A DNA stretch of 64,000 nt. It comes from Plesiomonas shigelloides (GTDB lineage: Bacteria; Pseudomonadota; Gammaproteobacteria; Enterobacterales; CAMTGL01). This document shows positions 62,476 through 64,000 of the stretch, one piece after another (the first letter of the stretch is position 1; each line of letters begins with the position of its first letter). A model generated the notes under the pieces. That model saw nothing but the letters and a program-made list of their open reading frames with translations. It ran no database searches and had not been told where the DNA came from. The stretch lies in assembly GCF_900087055.1 (NCBI RefSeq), contig NZ_LT575468.1:744001-808000 (forward strand). Direction: 5' to 3'. A program made the position numbers and the translations under genes.

Positions 62476-64000
62476 CTATAAGCTCTCGTAGAGCGGACTG
62501 TGGCTTTGTGTGATGCTGCCGTCCGGTTGGCGGCGCAGATGCAGACGCTGTTCTCCATCAGGCAGCGGTTGTGCCAGACTGAGCCAGTTTCCCTGTGGGT
62601 CATACAGCACTTCGTACTGCACGTTCGCCGTATCATCGGCGTAGCGCAGCCGGTTTAGCTGACCGGTTGGGCTAAATCGGTATTGGCTCGCGCAGCGTGC
62701 CGTGGCGTTACGCCACGCAGCGGGTAGGCTATATACTGCTTCGGGATCTGATTGGTCATTACGCTGACGACAACCTTGTTCGAGGGCGCTCAAGCTGCCA
62801 TCGGCGGCAAATAGCCACAGCGGCCCGATAGGCACGTTGTCTTGCGCGTCATTGTAGCTGATCAGCCGCTCGCCCTGTGCTGGGGCGGATTTTGTATCGG
62901 TCAGGTAGCGGCTGATGGCGCCGTCATTGCGATCGTTACGATACAGGTTGCTGCTGGTGAGGCGCGCTCCACTGAAACTGTAGCTGGGGCCATTGCGTTG
63001 ACCAGTCTGATAATATTCGACATTGACCAGTTGACCTTGTGCGTCATAGTCGCGTTGTTCGCCTTCGAGCAGCGAGTTGGGCTTATCTTTATCTTGCAGG
63101 CAGCTAAAGCCGCGGCAGAGTTTGGGGTTTTCCGGTACCGGGAGTGGCTGCCAGTGACGCACCTGAGCCAGTTGCCCGTTGGGGTGATACATCAGTTGTG
63201 CGCCGGTGCGCGCATTGTTCTGATAGTGGCTAATTTCTTTAAGCTGTCCGGACGGGTAAAAGAGCTGCTCCTCCCCTTGACGCTCCACGCCTTGAAGATG
63301 GGAGATGCGGAGCAAACGCTGCTCGGCATCGTATTCGCGCTGTTCGCCGTTGACTTGGCTGTTTTGGTACTGGGTATCGGTATAACCGCCGTCAGCCAGA
63401 CCTGAGCGCCATACGCCTTCATAGTTACCATTTACCCGTTGACCTTGCTCTGATAGCTGCAGTTGGACTTGATTTTCCCCGTTCGCATCTTTGCCCATGA
63501 CTAAGCGGTAGGATTGATAAGCGCCATGCAAGACGCCGTTCTGGTAGTGCTTTTCTCCTCCGGCGAAGGGGGTATCTCGGCCACGTATCGACTCATGATA
63601 AATCAAGGTTTGCTTCCACAGGCCTTGCGGCTGGTCATTCAGATAGCGACCTTGCCAGAGGTTGTTGGAGGTATAGATGGGTGGAAAAGGCTGGCGGCGG
63701 CCCAGTTTCCACTCGCCTTGCCGTTGACCTTGTACGTACTCTCCTTGCTCGAGCAGCAATACGTAGTCATGATCCCACGTTTGCCATTGGCCGTGGCGTA
63801 TTCCTTGTTGAAAATGCGCCACGCGCTCAGGGCGAAGCTCACATTGCTGGGCGATGAAACGCACCTGCTCGCCATCGAGTAAGGTTTCCTCAATCTCATC
63901 GGGGTTTTGCTGCAGGCTATCCGCCTGCTGATAGCGCATTTCAGTGAGAATAAACGACTGAAAATTACTGCCACAAGATACGTTTTGGCGACGTAGCAAC
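62476..64000 (-). CDS. MORN/YwqK-type repeat protein, 5' end outside the window
   Basis: At least 507 codons on the minus strand, open to the window edge. The first in-window candidate codon is a TTG, so the true start lies beyond 64000. The protein is built of MORN-like repeats: short units with G-x-W/Y and NG (YQNGVLHGAYQSYR, YPSGQLKEISHYQ, YHPNGQLAQVRHW, DAQGQLVNVEYYQTGQRNG). Such repeats define the YwqK-type antitoxin family, but many members are not antitoxins. No toxin partner is visible in the window. Function is unknown. Confidence 0.7.
   Translation of the reverse strand, partial: LLRRQNVSCGSNFQSFILTEMRYQQADSLQQNPDEIEETLLDGEQVRFIAQQCELRPERVAHFQQGIRHGQWQTWDHDYVLLLEQGEYVQGQRQGEWKLGRRQPFPPIYTSNNLWQGRYLNDQPQGLWKQTLIYHESIRGRDTPFAGGEKHYQNGVLHGAYQSYRLVMGKDANGENQVQLQLSEQGQRVNGNYEGVWRSGLADGGYTDTQYQNSQVNGEQREYDAEQRLLRISHLQGVERQGEEQLFYPSGQLKEISHYQNNARTGAQLMYHPNGQLAQVRHWQPLPVPENPKLCRGFSCLQDKDKPNSLLEGEQRDYDAQGQLVNVEYYQTGQRNGPSYSFSGARLTSSNLYRNDRNDGAISRYLTDTKSAPAQGERLISYNDAQDNVPIGPLWLFAADGSLSALEQGCRQRNDQSDPEAVYSLPAAWRNATARCASQYRFSPTGQLNRLRYADDTANVQYEVLYDPQGNWLSLAQPLPDGEQRLHLRRQPDGSITQSHSPLYESL

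Overview
The window reads as chromosomal DNA of a gammaproteobacterium at the base of the Enterobacterales, most likely Plesiomonas shigelloides or a close relative (inference; I could not search). Most of it follows the E. coli K-12 order around 54-56 min: purMN, upp, hda, arsC/yfgD, bepA, perM, bcp, gcvR, dapA, bamC, purC, tmcA, dapE, yffB, then ypeA-yfeZ-yfeY-yfeX, crr-ptsI-ptsH-cysK, cysZ-zipA-ligA and a gltX flanked by Val/Lys tRNAs on one side and Ala tRNAs on the other. An enterobacterial ERIC element supports this placement. Mixed in are gene forms more usual in Vibrio, Aeromonas or Shewanella: long PstC and PstA, DUF2066 before hda, M15 peptidase plus DUF2897 after dapE, an OmpU-like porin and a DUF2057 protein.

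Layout. 85-6601: Pho-box-driven pstC-pstA-pstB-phoU facing a convergent ppk2 (phosphate uptake and polyphosphate). 6759-9362: purMN and divergent upp. 9687-20693: DUF2066-hda; a minus-strand bepA-arsC-wrbA-like-DUF2069 run; tusA-like-perM; bcp; gcvR; dapA-bamC; purC. 20694-29928: a structured intergenic element, then an 8.7-kb gene for a cyclic beta-1,2-glucan synthase, the most conspicuous accessory gene. 30064-35305: tmcA, then a convergent operon yffB-dapE-M15 peptidase-DUF2897-42-aa ORF ending at a strong terminator. 35602-39576: a small winged-helix protein, the ypeA-yfeZYX group and an unrecognised 111-aa protein. 39675-49323: PTS operon, cysK, a stand-alone FabH-like enzyme, cysZ, zipA and ligA. 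49824-52259: porin, DUF2057 protein and a small exported protein.

52429-57060 is the translation island. Fifteen tRNA genes (8 Val-TAC, 7 Lys-TTT) lie on the minus strand, most of them in an almost exact 266-bp tandem array. gltX follows on the plus strand, then an ERIC element, then four Ala tRNAs. A nine-copy heptanucleotide repeat follows. The window ends with an inducible-type lysine decarboxylase without cadB beside it, NAD-malic enzyme, and the 3' part of a MORN/YwqK-type repeat protein.

No prophage, insertion sequence, CRISPR array or classical defence island is visible. The most interesting items are the glucan synthase inserted in an otherwise conserved neighbourhood, the 266-bp tRNA array, the hairpin-rich element containing a perfect PurR-box match downstream of purC, and the heptamer tract.
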